Positions 53,513-61,689 of a DNA stretch of 64,000 nt are shown here, piece by piece. The position numbers and the translations under genes are program-made. Origin of the DNA: Monoglobus pectinilyticus (GTDB lineage Bacteria; Bacillota; Clostridia; Monoglobales; Monoglobaceae); contig NZ_CP020991.1 of NCBI RefSeq assembly GCF_002874775.1, forward strand, positions 1,121,225 through 1,185,224, in the 5' to 3' direction. A model generated the notes under the pieces. The model had not been told where the DNA came from. It searched no databases and saw only the letters and a list, made by a program, of their open reading frames with translations. Each line of letters begins with the position of its first letter. Within the stretch, counting starts at the first letter, position 1.

Positions 53513-53866
53513 TTACCCTCTGAATGTTTGTCTGAATAACCGCTCTATGTACGCATTGTAGTTTATAAGAGTTCCCAAAATAACACTTGCAAGATATGCT
53601 GTTTCAGATTTTACGTCTTTAGCTTCACGATAAACCTCTACGGCTCTATCTAAAATTTCAGGCATCATTTTGTCTATGAGTTTTTGTCGAATCTCTTGAT
53701 TTTGGTATGTAATCGCGTTAATAACTATGCTTTCCTTGTTCCAAAGTAGCTCCATAGCCTTTCTTACTAAATTCTTTTCGGTTTCAGAAGAAAATTCCTT
53801 ATCTCGTTCGGGATGAAAATAACATTCATCAAGATAATAGTAAAAGTTTTTTGTGCTGTAATCCAC
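53513..53866 (-). CDS. Unrecognised element protein
   Basis: A 117-residue, mostly helical, soluble protein with no motif I can name. It has an acidic N-terminus (YYLDECYFHPERDKEFSSET) and a helical end (NYNAYIERLFRQTFRG). It lies between the TnpV gene and an HTH protein on the same strand, 50 bp apart, in the region where related elements carry replication-associated genes. Confidence 0.55.
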   Translation of the reverse strand: MDYSTKNFYYYLDECYFHPERDKEFSSETEKNLVRKAMELLWNKESIVINAITYQNQEIRQKLIDKMMPEILDRAVEVYREAKDVKSETAYLASVILGTLINYNAYIERLFRQTFRG

Positions 53867-53916
53867 AACCTCACCTTCTTGTTGTAGTGGTTTTTGATAA
53901 ATGAGTATTGATATAT

Positions 53917-54282
53917 TTATTCTTGATTATTACCCTCTTTGTCAGATAGGGAGTGGGTATCTATTATAGAGGCACTCCCTCTATATTGTGTAGGCAGTGG
54001 CTCTATGACATAGATGTTACTTGTTTGATGCTTCTTACCATTTTGCGTATTCTTATATCGCTTGATTTTTGTAATCAACCCTTTTTCCTCTAAAGAGGCT
54101 GTAACCTTATGCACCTGAGCTTTGCTCATATTACAAGCCGAAGCGATTGTTCCCACAGTCGGGTAACAGTTCATGGTTTTTCTGTCCGCTTTCATCATAA
54201 GGTACGAATACACAGTAAACTCGTAGGGGGTTATATCACCATTAAAAATATCATTACTCATCATAAAGAAATTACCACTCAC
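53917..54282 (-). CDS. HTH_36-type DNA-binding protein (replication-initiator-like)
   Basis: 121 residues with a winged HTH: DITPYEFTVYSYLMMKADRK, then YPTVGTIASACNMSKAQVHK and LEEKGLITKIKRYK. This is the N-terminal domain found in plasmid and element replication initiators and replisome organisers. The C-terminal part that would contact a helicase is short or absent. It may be a regulator or a truncated initiator. AGGAGGTGG precedes the start. Confidence 0.65.
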   Translation of the reverse strand: MSGNFFMMSNDIFNGDITPYEFTVYSYLMMKADRKTMNCYPTVGTIASACNMSKAQVHKVTASLEEKGLITKIKRYKNTQNGKKHQTSNIYVIEPLPTQYRGSASIIDTHSLSDKEGNNQE

Positions 54283-54327
54283 ATAGAACCACCTCCTAAC
54301 CTATATATAAAGTTTTTCAGAATAAAT

Positions 54328-54564
54328 TTACTTTGCAGTATCTCTAAAATATCCCGTTTCTTCCCAAACCTTTTTATCGGGGCAATAGTAGTTGAATTCA
54401 CTTGAATTTTCAAGCTTCATTGCATAACCGAATTTTAAGATACCTTGCTGCAAACCGATGCGTATATACTGAGCATCTTTTCCTATTGCTTTTGCTATTT
54501 CTGTTATAGGAACATTTCTTCCCGTAAAATTAGGGATTTCAATAAATGTTCTTTGATCGTTCAT
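54328..54564 (-). CDS. Excisionase-like small HTH protein
   Basis: 78 residues. MNDQRTFIEIPNFTGRNVPI is followed by ITEIAKAIGKDAQYIRIGLQ, a helix-turn-helix of the excisionase/MerR kind, then a short beta end. The start is set at ATG 54564 because GAAGGTAATACGT lies upstream. It is the first leftward gene, divergent from the XRE repressor, a typical place for an excisionase that directs the integrase. Role inferred from size, fold and place. Confidence 0.6.
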   Translation of the reverse strand: MNDQRTFIEIPNFTGRNVPITEIAKAIGKDAQYIRIGLQQGILKFGYAMKLENSSEFNYYCPDKKVWEETGYFRDTAK

Positions 54565-54611
54565 ACGTATTACCTTCTTATAAAATTTACGTACTCTCAA
54601 TACGCATTATC

Positions 54612-54712
54612 ATTATACACGAACTTTTACGACTTGTCAATACCTTTTTAATAAAAATATGCAATTAAAATTCGTAAATGTACTTGAAATTCATAAATAG
54701 ATGTGTTATAAT
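54612..54712. promoter_or_regulatory. Divergent promoters and candidate repressor operators
   Basis: Leftward: TTGACA (54635-54640) and TATAAT (54612-54617). Rightward: TTGAAA (54684-54689) and TATAAT (54707-54712). Both have 17-bp spacers. Copies of a CGTAAA-type half site lie at 54670-54679 (ATTCGTAAAT), 54689-54698 (ATTCATAAAT) and, on the other strand, near 54623. The layout is like a phage CI operator. Confidence 0.7.
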
Positions 54713-54732
54713 GTCCTCAGAGGTGATTAAAA

Positions 54733-55374
54733 GTGAACGAATTAAATAAACTTGTTGGCGAACGAATTGCCCAAATTCGTAAGTATAATCGAATAAATCA
54801 ATCAGATTTAGCGGATAAGCTTGGTAAATCACTAAGGACGGTTCAAAAGTACGAAAGCGGAGAAATTGACATTCCTCTTTCGACATTAGCAGAAATTGCG
54901 GAAGTATTGAATACTACACTTAATTATTTGATAGGGTATGATGCATCTCATATAAAAGTTGAAACCTTATCTGATGTTCTTGCATTTTTCTTTGAAATGG
55001 ATAGAAAAAATGAAATTTCTTATAATATGGAAATTAAAAGAGTTGGTAAAGACGGGAAATGGCAATGCTCTTTTACATTTGATGGTCAAGATGAGGAAGC
55101 TATGTACAACGCTGATTTCTGCATTGTTATGGAAACATTTTTAAATAACAGAGAGGCGTTAAAAACTTATTGGATGGACTATGAAGCATATCAAGCATGG
55201 GAAGATATGAAAATTGAATCATACAGTAAATGCACCCTTACAGATAAGGTATATGAAAAATTGGATAGAAGAACATTTATAGAACGCCGTAATGAATTGG
55301 ATAGGCAAAAATTACAAAAGCTTCGTGAAGAAGAGGCAAAAAAAGCACTACAAAATGATGATGACGAGCAATAA
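54733..55374 (+). CDS. XRE-family repressor of the element
   Basis: 213 residues. The N-terminal Cro/C1 HTH is at residues 8-65 (RIAQIRKYNRINQSDLADKL, then SLRTVQKYESGEIDIPLSTL). A ~100-residue ligand or dimerisation domain follows, then a highly charged coiled-coil end (EERRNELDRQKLQKL-type). GTG start with GAGGTGATT upstream. It is divergent from the mobilization genes and directly before the integrase gene, the standard place for the element's master repressor. No catalytic Ser/Lys pair of self-cleaving repressors is seen. Confidence 0.8.
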   Translation: MNELNKLVGERIAQIRKYNRINQSDLADKLGKSLRTVQKYESGEIDIPLSTLAEIAEVLNTTLNYLIGYDASHIKVETLSDVLAFFFEMDRKNEISYNMEIKRVGKDGKWQCSFTFDGQDEEAMYNADFCIVMETFLNNREALKTYWMDYEAYQAWEDMKIESYSKCTLTDKVYEKLDRRTFIERRNELDRQKLQKLREEEAKKALQNDDDEQ

Positions 55375-55419
55375 GCTCTTTATCATAAATAATCTTAATT
55401 AGAAGGAGGTTTAGGAGAA

Positions 55420-56472
55420 TTGAGATTCCCCAACGGATATGGGAGCGTCGTAAAACTATCCGGCAAAAGAAGAAATCCTTATGTAGTCAGAAAGACGGCA
55501 GGCTGGCGATACGATAAGGAAAAGGACAAACAGGTGCAGGAATATATTATAATAGGTTATGCGCCTACAAAGGCAGACGGACTTCAAATGCTTGCAGAGT
55601 ATAACAAAAATCCATTTGATGTATCTTCCTCAAAAATTACTTTCCAAGAGATTTTTGAAAAGTGGTCCGCAAGCAAATTTCCCACAATATCAGATTCTAA
55701 TGTAAAAGGGTATAAGGCTTCATATAAACTATGCGGAACATTATATAACAAAGTATTTAAAGAAATTAAGCTTGCAGATTTGCAGTATGTAGTAGATACT
55801 TGTGGTAAGAATTTCCCTACATTAAGAAAGCTAAAGGTATTATTCGGTCAAATGTATGAATACGCATTAAAAAATGATGTGTGCAATAAGAATTACGCTG
55901 AATTTGTAGATATATTAAAATACAAAGACCGCAATCCTAACAGGAGAGATAGGAATAAATTTGACAAATATGAGCTTGACCGCATTTGGATGCAGCAAGA
56001 GGATAAATATTATCAAATTGTTCTTATGCTGATTTATTCGGGGGTCCGTATTTCTGAAATGCTTGATTTACTGAAAAGTGATGTTTACTTGGATGAACAA
56101 TACTTTGATGTCATTGACAGTAAAACAGAAAATGGCACAAGAAAAGTCCCCATTGCAGATAAGGTATTACCATTCTTTAAAGCTTGGTATGATGATACCG
56201 ATAGTGAATACCTTTTACATACTGAAAATGGAGAACAATTCAAATATCGTAATTACTACGACAGCTATTTTATACCTTTAATGGTAAACTTAGGCTTTGA
56301 CAAGACCACACATTGTTGCCGTCATACTTGTATATCAATGCTTGCAGAAGCAAAAGTTTCCCAAACCACAATCAAAAAAATTGTAGGACATTCCGGTGCT
56401 ATGACGCTCACCGAAAAAGTTTATACTCATTTAGATGTTAGGGAGTTAATAGATGCAATTAATAAAATCTGA
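55420..56472 (+). CDS. int: Tyrosine recombinase (element integrase)
   Basis: 350 residues. The catalytic domain has Arg in YSGVRISEML near residue 211, HCCRHTCISML near 305 (His-x-x-Arg), GHSG near 332 and the nucleophile Tyr in KVYTHLD near 342. The SAM-like core-binding domain is at ~70-165, and a short AP2-like N-terminus binds arm sites. TTG start with AAGGAGG upstream. It lies 193 bp from the right attachment repeat and should recombine attP with the rpsI 3' end. Confidence 0.9.
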   Translation: MRFPNGYGSVVKLSGKRRNPYVVRKTAGWRYDKEKDKQVQEYIIIGYAPTKADGLQMLAEYNKNPFDVSSSKITFQEIFEKWSASKFPTISDSNVKGYKASYKLCGTLYNKVFKEIKLADLQYVVDTCGKNFPTLRKLKVLFGQMYEYALKNDVCNKNYAEFVDILKYKDRNPNRRDRNKFDKYELDRIWMQQEDKYYQIVLMLIYSGVRISEMLDLLKSDVYLDEQYFDVIDSKTENGTRKVPIADKVLPFFKAWYDDTDSEYLLHTENGEQFKYRNYYDSYFIPLMVNLGFDKTTHCCRHTCISMLAEAKVSQTTIKKIVGHSGAMTLTEKVYTHLDVRELIDAINKI

Positions 56473-56482
56473 GAAAACAAAG

Positions 56483-56520
56483 AAAGAGATGTCTTTCTTT
56501 TACGAAAAACATCTCTTTTA
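56483..56520 (+). terminator. Terminator of the integrase gene
   Basis: AAAGAGATG (56483-56491) pairs with CATCTCTTT (56510-56518), followed by T residues. Confidence 0.65.
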
Positions 56521-56560
56521 AAATCTTTGTATTTCAGATAACTTTGTTGCATATGTGTTG

Positions 56561-56628
56561 CTTGTGTGTTACTTATCTCACACTTTTTGCAACTTTTCAC
56601 AACATCTGACAACTCCAAAAACCCCGTA
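56561..56628. repeat. Right-end candidate integrase arm sites
   Basis: CTTGTGTGTTA (56561-56571) is a direct copy of 34456-34466 and AAAAACCCCGTA (56617-56628) is an inverted copy of 34430-34441. Both pairs lie inside the 17-bp terminal repeats. Confidence 0.55.
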
Positions 56629-56664
56629 AATAAAGGCTTTCAATAGTCGTGAGAAGTTTGAATG

Positions 56665-56681
56665 TTATCTCTTTGAGAACT
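56665..56681. repeat. attR, 17-bp direct repeat in the rpsI 3' end
   Basis: TTATCTCTTTGAGAACT. It includes the rpsI stop codon and last codons (Phe-Ser-Lys-Arg), so insertion keeps the gene intact. The identical copy is at 34388-34404. Confidence 0.85.
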
Positions 56682-57060
56682 GTGGTGCACGGCGGGCTGC
56701 TTTGAGTCCGTATTTCTTTCTTTCCTTCATACGTGGGTCACGTGTGAGGTATCCTGCACTCTTTAAAACAGGTCTGAACTCATCATCAACTTCAAGAAGA
56801 GCTCTTGCTATACCATGACGGATAGCTCCGGCCTGTCCTGTAAATCCTCCGCCGTTAACATTAATCAAAACATCAAACTTGCCTAAGGTTTTTGTAGCGT
56901 CCAGCGGCTGGCGAACTACAACCTTCAGAGTTTCAAGACCAAAGTAATCGTCAATATCTCTCTTGTTTATTGTAATCTTACCTGTGCCGGGCACCAATCT
57001 AACCCTGGCAACAGAACTCTTTCTTCTGCCTGTTCCGTAATACTGTACTGAATCTGCCAT
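56665..57060 (-). CDS. rpsI: 30S ribosomal protein S9
   Basis: 131 residues with the standard uS9 pattern: [20 protein letters not shown] at the start, [21 protein letters not shown] near residue 69 and the basic tail [13 protein letters not shown], which touches the P-site tRNA. Full length. It follows rplM by 20 bp on the same strand. The final codons serve as the integration target of the element, and its former downstream terminator is now 22 kb away, so transcription may read into the element's right end. Confidence 0.96.
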   Translation of the reverse strand: MADSVQYYGTGRRKSSVARVRLVPGTGKITINKRDIDDYFGLETLKVVVRQPLDATKTLGKFDVLINVNGGGFTGQAGAIRHGIARALLEVDDEFRPVLKSAGYLTRDPRMKERKKYGLKAARRAPQFSKR

Positions 57061-57080
57061 AATTATATAAGTCCCCTTTC

Positions 57081-57515
57081 TTAAAACTCACGTGTCCACT
57101 CAATCGGTGACTGAGCAGCATGTTCGTGTTTGTCGTCTGCGTAAATTCTAAGTTTCTTTAATTCTTTTCTGCCAAGACTGTTATGCGGAATCATGCCTGT
57201 AACAGCTAATTCCATAGCTTTTTCAGGTCTTTGCTCCATTAAGTCCTTATAAGAAACTTCTTTAAGGTGACCAATATAACCGGTATGTCTGTACCATTTC
57301 TTTTGAAGAAGCTTGTTTCCGGTAAGAACAGCGTCTTTAGCGTTGATTATGATAACATATTCGCCGCAGTCAACACCCGGAGTATATTCCGGACGGTGTT
57401 TTCCTCTCAGGATTGTAGCAGCCTGAGCTGCAACTCTACCCAGAGGTTTGCCGGCAGCATCGATAATGTACCATTTCTTTTCGATTTCATTAGCTTTAGC
57501 CATATAAGTTGACAT
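57081..57515 (-). CDS. rplM: 50S ribosomal protein L13
   Basis: 144 residues, the normal uL13 length, with [20 protein letters not shown] near residue 14, [20 protein letters not shown] near 49 and [13 protein letters not shown]. It forms the usual rplM-rpsI operon. A hairpin leader and a consensus promoter lie upstream. AGGAGG precedes the ATG. Confidence 0.96.
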   Translation of the reverse strand: MSTYMAKANEIEKKWYIIDAAGKPLGRVAAQAATILRGKHRPEYTPGVDCGEYVIIINAKDAVLTGNKLLQKKWYRHTGYIGHLKEVSYKDLMEQRPEKAMELAVTGMIPHNSLGRKELKKLRIYADDKHEHAAQSPIEWTREF

Positions 57516-57569
57516 AGTAATGAATACCTCCTAAATTTATAATTAAGTTAATAAGTTTACAAAATAAAT

Positions 57570-57589
57570 GACGTCTCCTTAAAGACGTC
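57570..57589 (-). promoter_or_regulatory. Hairpin in the rplM leader (L13-leader-like)
   Basis: GACGTCT (57570-57576) pairs with AGACGTC (57583-57589) in the 5' leader of rplM. The place fits the autoregulatory L13 leaders of Bacillota, in which L13 binds its own mRNA; the sequence has not been matched to a known family. Confidence 0.45.
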
Positions 57590-57608
57590 CTCTCTAACTT
57601 GCTTAGCT

Positions 57609-57637
57609 ATTATAATACGGTTTCATAATTTTGTCAA
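57609..57637 (-). promoter_or_regulatory. Promoter of rplM-rpsI
   Basis: On the minus strand TTGACA (57632-57637) and TATAAT (57609-57614) with a 17-bp spacer. Confidence 0.8.
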
Positions 57638-57850
57638 GACTTTTTTGCAAAAAATTAATTTAGCTAAACACAAACTCTTTATTTTAGCTATTTTCTCTCT
57701 TTATCTCGTGTTTGCTCATTTGCCATTTACGATTTTGTATAATTTATACAAACATAATAAAAGCTTTATATTTATACTGCTATATTGTTATTAGGAATGA
57801 TGTATGGTATAATAAGTATGAAATGAATATCCTTTTAGGAGGAACACATT

Positions 57851-59071
57851 ATGAAAAAAATGGCTTTTATTTTTGCTTTAACTATCGTTTTAACTTTTTT
57901 ATGGAGCTATACCGCAAATGCAGATACAGTAGAAAAAGAAGAACCGATTTTTATAAAAGACGGTCTTGAAACTGAATTTACCGATATAAAGCCTTTTATT
58001 ATAGAACCGGGTATAACGTATGTCCCTGCTTCTTGTTGTAATAAGATTTTTAATTCCGGTTTTTCATATGAAATAACAGATGAAACTATTAAGCTTATAC
58101 AAAAAGGCTTAGAATATGATACAACTTTAACTGCCGGAGTTAACCGCAATACGATTTTTGTCAATAACAAAAAAACAAAGATTGATTATGAGCCATTAAC
58201 TATTGACGGAGAAATTTATATTCCTTTAAGTTCTATAGCCGAAGCTTTGGGATACAAAGTATATTATAATGAAATTATCTATTTTGATAAAGCGGCATCT
58301 AAGAATGTTGCTAAAGACTCTATTCAGTTAAATTATATTCTTGCAGATGTTTATATATGGAATGAAGATCCTAATTCATCTGTAGATGGTATACGATATG
58401 CTGTTACTCAACATAATGACAGCCAAACAAACATAACTGATATATATAATAGAAAAACTTCTAACAAAGAAGATATATTTAATATATTAAATATTGAAAA
58501 AGGTTCATTAGTTAATTTATACTCTCTTTATCAAACAGAAGGCTATAGAGTGCCATGTGGATATTGGGGAGAATTAATGCAGAATTTACGTGACCAAAAC
58601 TATAATCCAATACTAACTGAAAGATGGATTGGTGATAGTTCTTCTTCTGATATGATAATCTTAGGGATAGGTGAAAATTCAGATCCTGCTATCTCTTCCA
58701 TACTCAAAAGTTTGGGGGAGGATAATCTTCGCCAAAATAATGGAGAAGTTTACCGACTATCATATTTCGGCACCTTTAGCGGCAATTATGTTTTAAGAAT
58801 CAACCTCAATTCTGACGGTACTTCAACCGTAAAATATGTTTATAATTTAACTTTGTCAAAAATTGATAATACAAATGAAATCCAAGAAAAAACATTGACT
58901 AAAGAAGAAACTCAGTTAGTAACGAAAAAATTCTTTGAAACTGATTTTTGGAATATGCCGCTAAAGGTTCACCGCAGCGGAGCTGATGGGATGGATATAA
59001 TAATTGAAGCAGTAAAAAATGGAAATTATTATGGCATACCGCTGGACGCCTGTAAGCGGCAGTTTTTTTGA
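57851..59071 (+). CDS. Secreted protein with copper-amine-oxidase stalk domain
   Basis: 406 residues as read. Signal peptide at 1-24 (FALTIVLTFLWSYTANA). Residues ~35-150 have the Cu-amine-oxidase N-terminal-like fold: TYVPASCCNKIF, FVNNKKTKIDYEPLTIDGEIYIPLSSIAEALGY. The C-terminal domain is unrecognised. The last ~10 residues look wrong: in the +1 frame the sequence continues as YRWTPVSGSFFELYEQLESL to a stop at 59122, so one extra base near 59036 probably shifts the frame. Likely anchored or wall-associated. AGGAGG precedes the ATG. Confidence 0.7.
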   Translation: MKKMAFIFALTIVLTFLWSYTANADTVEKEEPIFIKDGLETEFTDIKPFIIEPGITYVPASCCNKIFNSGFSYEITDETIKLIQKGLEYDTTLTAGVNRNTIFVNNKKTKIDYEPLTIDGEIYIPLSSIAEALGYKVYYNEIIYFDKAASKNVAKDSIQLNYILADVYIWNEDPNSSVDGIRYAVTQHNDSQTNITDIYNRKTSNKEDIFNILNIEKGSLVNLYSLYQTEGYRVPCGYWGELMQNLRDQNYNPILTERWIGDSSSSDMIILGIGENSDPAISSILKSLGEDNLRQNNGEVYRLSYFGTFSGNYVLRINLNSDGTSTVKYVYNLTLSKIDNTNEIQEKTLTKEETQLVTKKFFETDFWNMPLKVHRSGADGMDIIIEAVKNGNYYGIPLDACKRQFF

Positions 59072-59141
59072 ACTTTATGAACAGCTTGAAAGTCTCCGTA
59101 TAAATCTATTCGGCGAAGAGTAAAAAAGATTATTAAACAAA

Positions 59142-59170
59142 AAACCACTGCTTTTTAGCAGCGGTTTAAT
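59142..59170 (+). terminator. Terminator after the secreted protein gene
   Basis: AAACCACTGCT pairs with AGCAGCGGTTT with one A-C mismatch, right after the shifted reading frame's stop. Confidence 0.65.
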
Positions 59171-59180
59171 ATTAAATTTC

Positions 59181-59256
59181 TGGAGCTGGTGATGGGACTC
59201 GAACCCGCGACCTGCTGATTACAAATCAGCTGCTCTACCAACTGAGCTACACCAGC
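59181..59256 (-). tRNA. tRNA-Thr (TGT anticodon)
   Basis: Minus strand: acceptor GCTGGTG, D-arm AGCTCAGTTGGTAGAGC, anticodon stem GCTGA/TCAGC around TTTGTAA (anticodon TGT), T-arm CGGGTTCGAGTCCC, CCA encoded. Confidence 0.95.
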
Positions 59257-59438
59257 ACAGCTGCCGTTAAAATATTTTAACGCGTCAACGAATGATATAT
59301 TACCACAGAATTTAATGCTTGTCAACACTTTTTTTAAAATTTTTTAAAAAATATATTTTTGGCAAGTGTTGCATGAGAATTTTTAATATAGTATAATTTT
59401 AAAATACAATTATATTCTTTACACTTAGGACAAAATTT

Positions 59439-60623
59439 ATGAATATTATCAAGATAGAAAATTTAAACAAGTCATTTATAAAATCCAAAAGTCCATTTAA
59501 AAAAATTTTTGGTTCTTTATTTGGTTCTCAAAAACTTAACTCTGCAGAACTTTTTTATGCTCTCAACGATATAAATTTTTGTGTCAAACCCGGAGAATGC
59601 GTCGGAGTCATTGGAAAAAACGGCTCGGGCAAATCCACACTGCTGAAAATCTTATCAGGAATTTCCGGCTATGACAATGGATCATGCGAAGTAAAAGGTT
59701 CAGTTTCCTCCCTGCTGGAGCTCGGCGTTGGATTCAACCCGGAATATACAGGCATAGAAAACATATACTTAAACGGTACTGTTAATGGTCTCAGTAAAAA
59801 TTTTATTACCCGAGATATTGATAAAATTTTGAATTTTGCGGAAATCTCACCTGAATTTGCCAGATTGCCTGTTAGAACATACTCTTCCGGAATGCTGGTG
59901 CGTTTGGGTTTTGCGTCCATGATATGGCTAGATACAGATATTATTTTAGTTGATGAAGCCCTGGCTGTCGGTGATTACCGTTTTCAAACAAAATGTTTTA
60001 AAAAATTTGAGGAGCTTAAGAAAATTGGCAAGACAATTCTTTATGTTTCGCACGACATTGATTCAGTCCGCAGATTCTGCACCAGAGCAATTTGGTTAGA
60101 TAACGGTAAAATTATTGCAAACGGCGACGTTGCAACTGTTACATCAAAATATATTGAAAGCTGCGTAAATCCCGGCAATAAAGCTCACGGTCAAAAACAG
60201 AGACTCACCGGTGCCTTAAACCATTACGGCAGCCATATTGGAGCAATAAAAAACATTTCTATACCAAAAAACGTGGAGTTTTATCTGCATGAAAACGTTA
60301 GGATTACAGTCGATGTATATATTTCCGATGATATAAGCCTTGATAGTCTTGGCGTGTCTATAGCGCTAAAAGACAAATTTGGTCTTGATTTGATAGTTTT
60401 TCAAACTGACGAACCGCTTCATTACGGAACCAATCAAATAAATTTTTGTTTTGAAAACCGCCTTAACTCAGGCAAGTACACAATAGCGGCAGGTCTTGAA
60501 AACAAGAACAGTCTCCCCATCACTTATTACGAGTATATTGAAGGAGCAGCGGAAATTAAATCAATTGCTCCTCCGCAAACTTTTGGATTAATATCCGCTC
60601 CATGCAAAATTTATGTGAGGTGA
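59439..60623 (+). CDS. Wzt/TagH-like polysaccharide-export ABC ATPase
   Basis: 394 residues. The N-terminal half is an ABC ATPase: Walker A GKNGSGKSTLL near residue 66, signature RTYSSGMLVRLGFA near 148 and Walker B IILVDEALAVGD near 168. The C-terminal ~150 residues match the Wzt carbohydrate-binding domain (beta sandwich; FCFENRLNSGKYTIAAGL near 350), which recognises the glycan end in O-antigen exporters. The usual permease (wzm/tagG) is not next to it, but two GT2 genes follow. Probably part of a cell-surface glycan pathway. The ATG has only a weak upstream AGGACA site. Confidence 0.83.
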   Translation: MNIIKIENLNKSFIKSKSPFKKIFGSLFGSQKLNSAELFYALNDINFCVKPGECVGVIGKNGSGKSTLLKILSGISGYDNGSCEVKGSVSSLLELGVGFNPEYTGIENIYLNGTVNGLSKNFITRDIDKILNFAEISPEFARLPVRTYSSGMLVRLGFASMIWLDTDIILVDEALAVGDYRFQTKCFKKFEELKKIGKTILYVSHDIDSVRRFCTRAIWLDNGKIIANGDVATVTSKYIESCVNPGNKAHGQKQRLTGALNHYGSHIGAIKNISIPKNVEFYLHENVRITVDVYISDDISLDSLGVSIALKDKFGLDLIVFQTDEPLHYGTNQINFCFENRLNSGKYTIAAGLENKNSLPITYYEYIEGAAEIKSIAPPQTFGLISAPCKIYVR

Positions 60624-60627
60624 TAAT

Positions 60628-61689
60628 TTGAAACGCAGAAAGAAGCCCACAATGACTTTGTTAAACGCCGCCGGCGGAAAAATTATCAATATTCGTTTAT
60701 GGATTAAAAAACTTATATGCGATCTTAAAAGCTATAAGCGCCGTAACATCAAAACGACGCCGCCGCGGCTTATTGCCGATAACAAATACCCACTGGATAT
60801 ATCCGTTATTGTGTGCACATACAATCGGCCTAAAAAACTTGCCAATGCTGTAAAGTCACTTTGCGGTCAAACCCTTCCGTCGGAGAAATATGAAATTATT
60901 ATTGTAAACAACGGCGAGGAACTTAACAATACCTTTGAAGAATACAATGACTGCAATATAAAAATAATTAAAGAAGAACGAAAAGGATTGACTTATGCAA
61001 GAAATTTGGGTGCGTCAGTATCCAACGGAAAATACCTTGTCTATATTGATGACGACGCTATTGCAGAACCGCGTCTGCTTGAAACAATAAAAAATGCTTT
61101 TGACGCACACAGCAATGCCGGAATAATCGGAGGACAAATAATTCTTAAAACACCGGAACCCAAACCAAATATTATACTTGAGGGAAAAGAAACTTTATGG
61201 AGTGAATACACCGTTCCTTACACCAAATACCGTGAGATAAACAAGCAATATGAATTTCCGTTCGGGGCTAACTTTTCAGTTAGACACAATATATTTAATG
61301 CTGTCGGCGGTTTTGATGAAAGCTATGGGCGTGTGGGGAACAACTATGCAGGAGGAGAGGAAACCGTTCTATGCTTTAAAGTATTAAACTGCGGCTGCAA
61401 AATAGGCATAGAGCCAAAAGCAGTTGTCTATCATGACGTTGATAAAACCCGTTATACCAAAGAACACATAAAAGAGACCATAAAAGCCGGAATATTTACC
61501 ACTTACCGTCTGTACAAAGATGGATACAGCCCGGCGGCTTGGGATAAAAGCTATGCGTTGGAAAGAATAAAAATAGCAGAATGTGAAATTGAAAAATTAA
61601 TTAAAAGCAACGCTGACGAGCTGGAATTATACTATAAGGAATGTGAAAAAAATGGCTTTATTGAATTGGCTGACTCGATTTGCGAATAA
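60628..61689 (+). CDS. Family 2 glycosyltransferase
   Basis: 353 residues. The GT-A fold starts at ~60 (ISVIVCTYNRPKKLANAVKS) with a nucleotide-sugar binding region near 130 and the metal-binding DxD as VYIDDDA near 140. FDESYGRVGNNYAGGEETVL near 227 is the acceptor-side GGEE motif. A basic N-terminus precedes the domain. TTG start with GAGGTGATAA upstream, 4 bp after the ABC gene. Sugar unknown. Confidence 0.85.
   Translation: MKRRKKPTMTLLNAAGGKIINIRLWIKKLICDLKSYKRRNIKTTPPRLIADNKYPLDISVIVCTYNRPKKLANAVKSLCGQTLPSEKYEIIIVNNGEELNNTFEEYNDCNIKIIKEERKGLTYARNLGASVSNGKYLVYIDDDAIAEPRLLETIKNAFDAHSNAGIIGGQIILKTPEPKPNIILEGKETLWSEYTVPYTKYREINKQYEFPFGANFSVRHNIFNAVGGFDESYGRVGNNYAGGEETVLCFKVLNCGCKIGIEPKAVVYHDVDKTRYTKEHIKETIKAGIFTTYRLYKDGYSPAAWDKSYALERIKIAECEIEKLIKSNADELELYYKECEKNGFIELADSICE

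Larger units (their letters stand above)
34388..56681. mobile_element. Integrative mobilizable element carrying a BREX type 4 island
   Basis: About 22.3 kb bounded by 17-bp direct repeats, with the integrase gene 200 bp from the right repeat. It encodes a tyrosine recombinase, an XRE repressor, an excisionase-like protein, relaxase, MobC and TnpV, but no coupling protein or mating-pore genes. It is therefore mobilizable rather than self-conjugative. The attachment site includes the last five codons and stop of rpsI, which is kept intact. Its cargo is the whole 35.4-50.9 kb defence island. Confidence 0.85.

Noticed and set aside
34388-56681. Prophage
   Set aside because: Integrase and a CI-like repressor exist, but there are no capsid, tail, terminase or lysis genes; relaxase and MobC show a mobilizable element.
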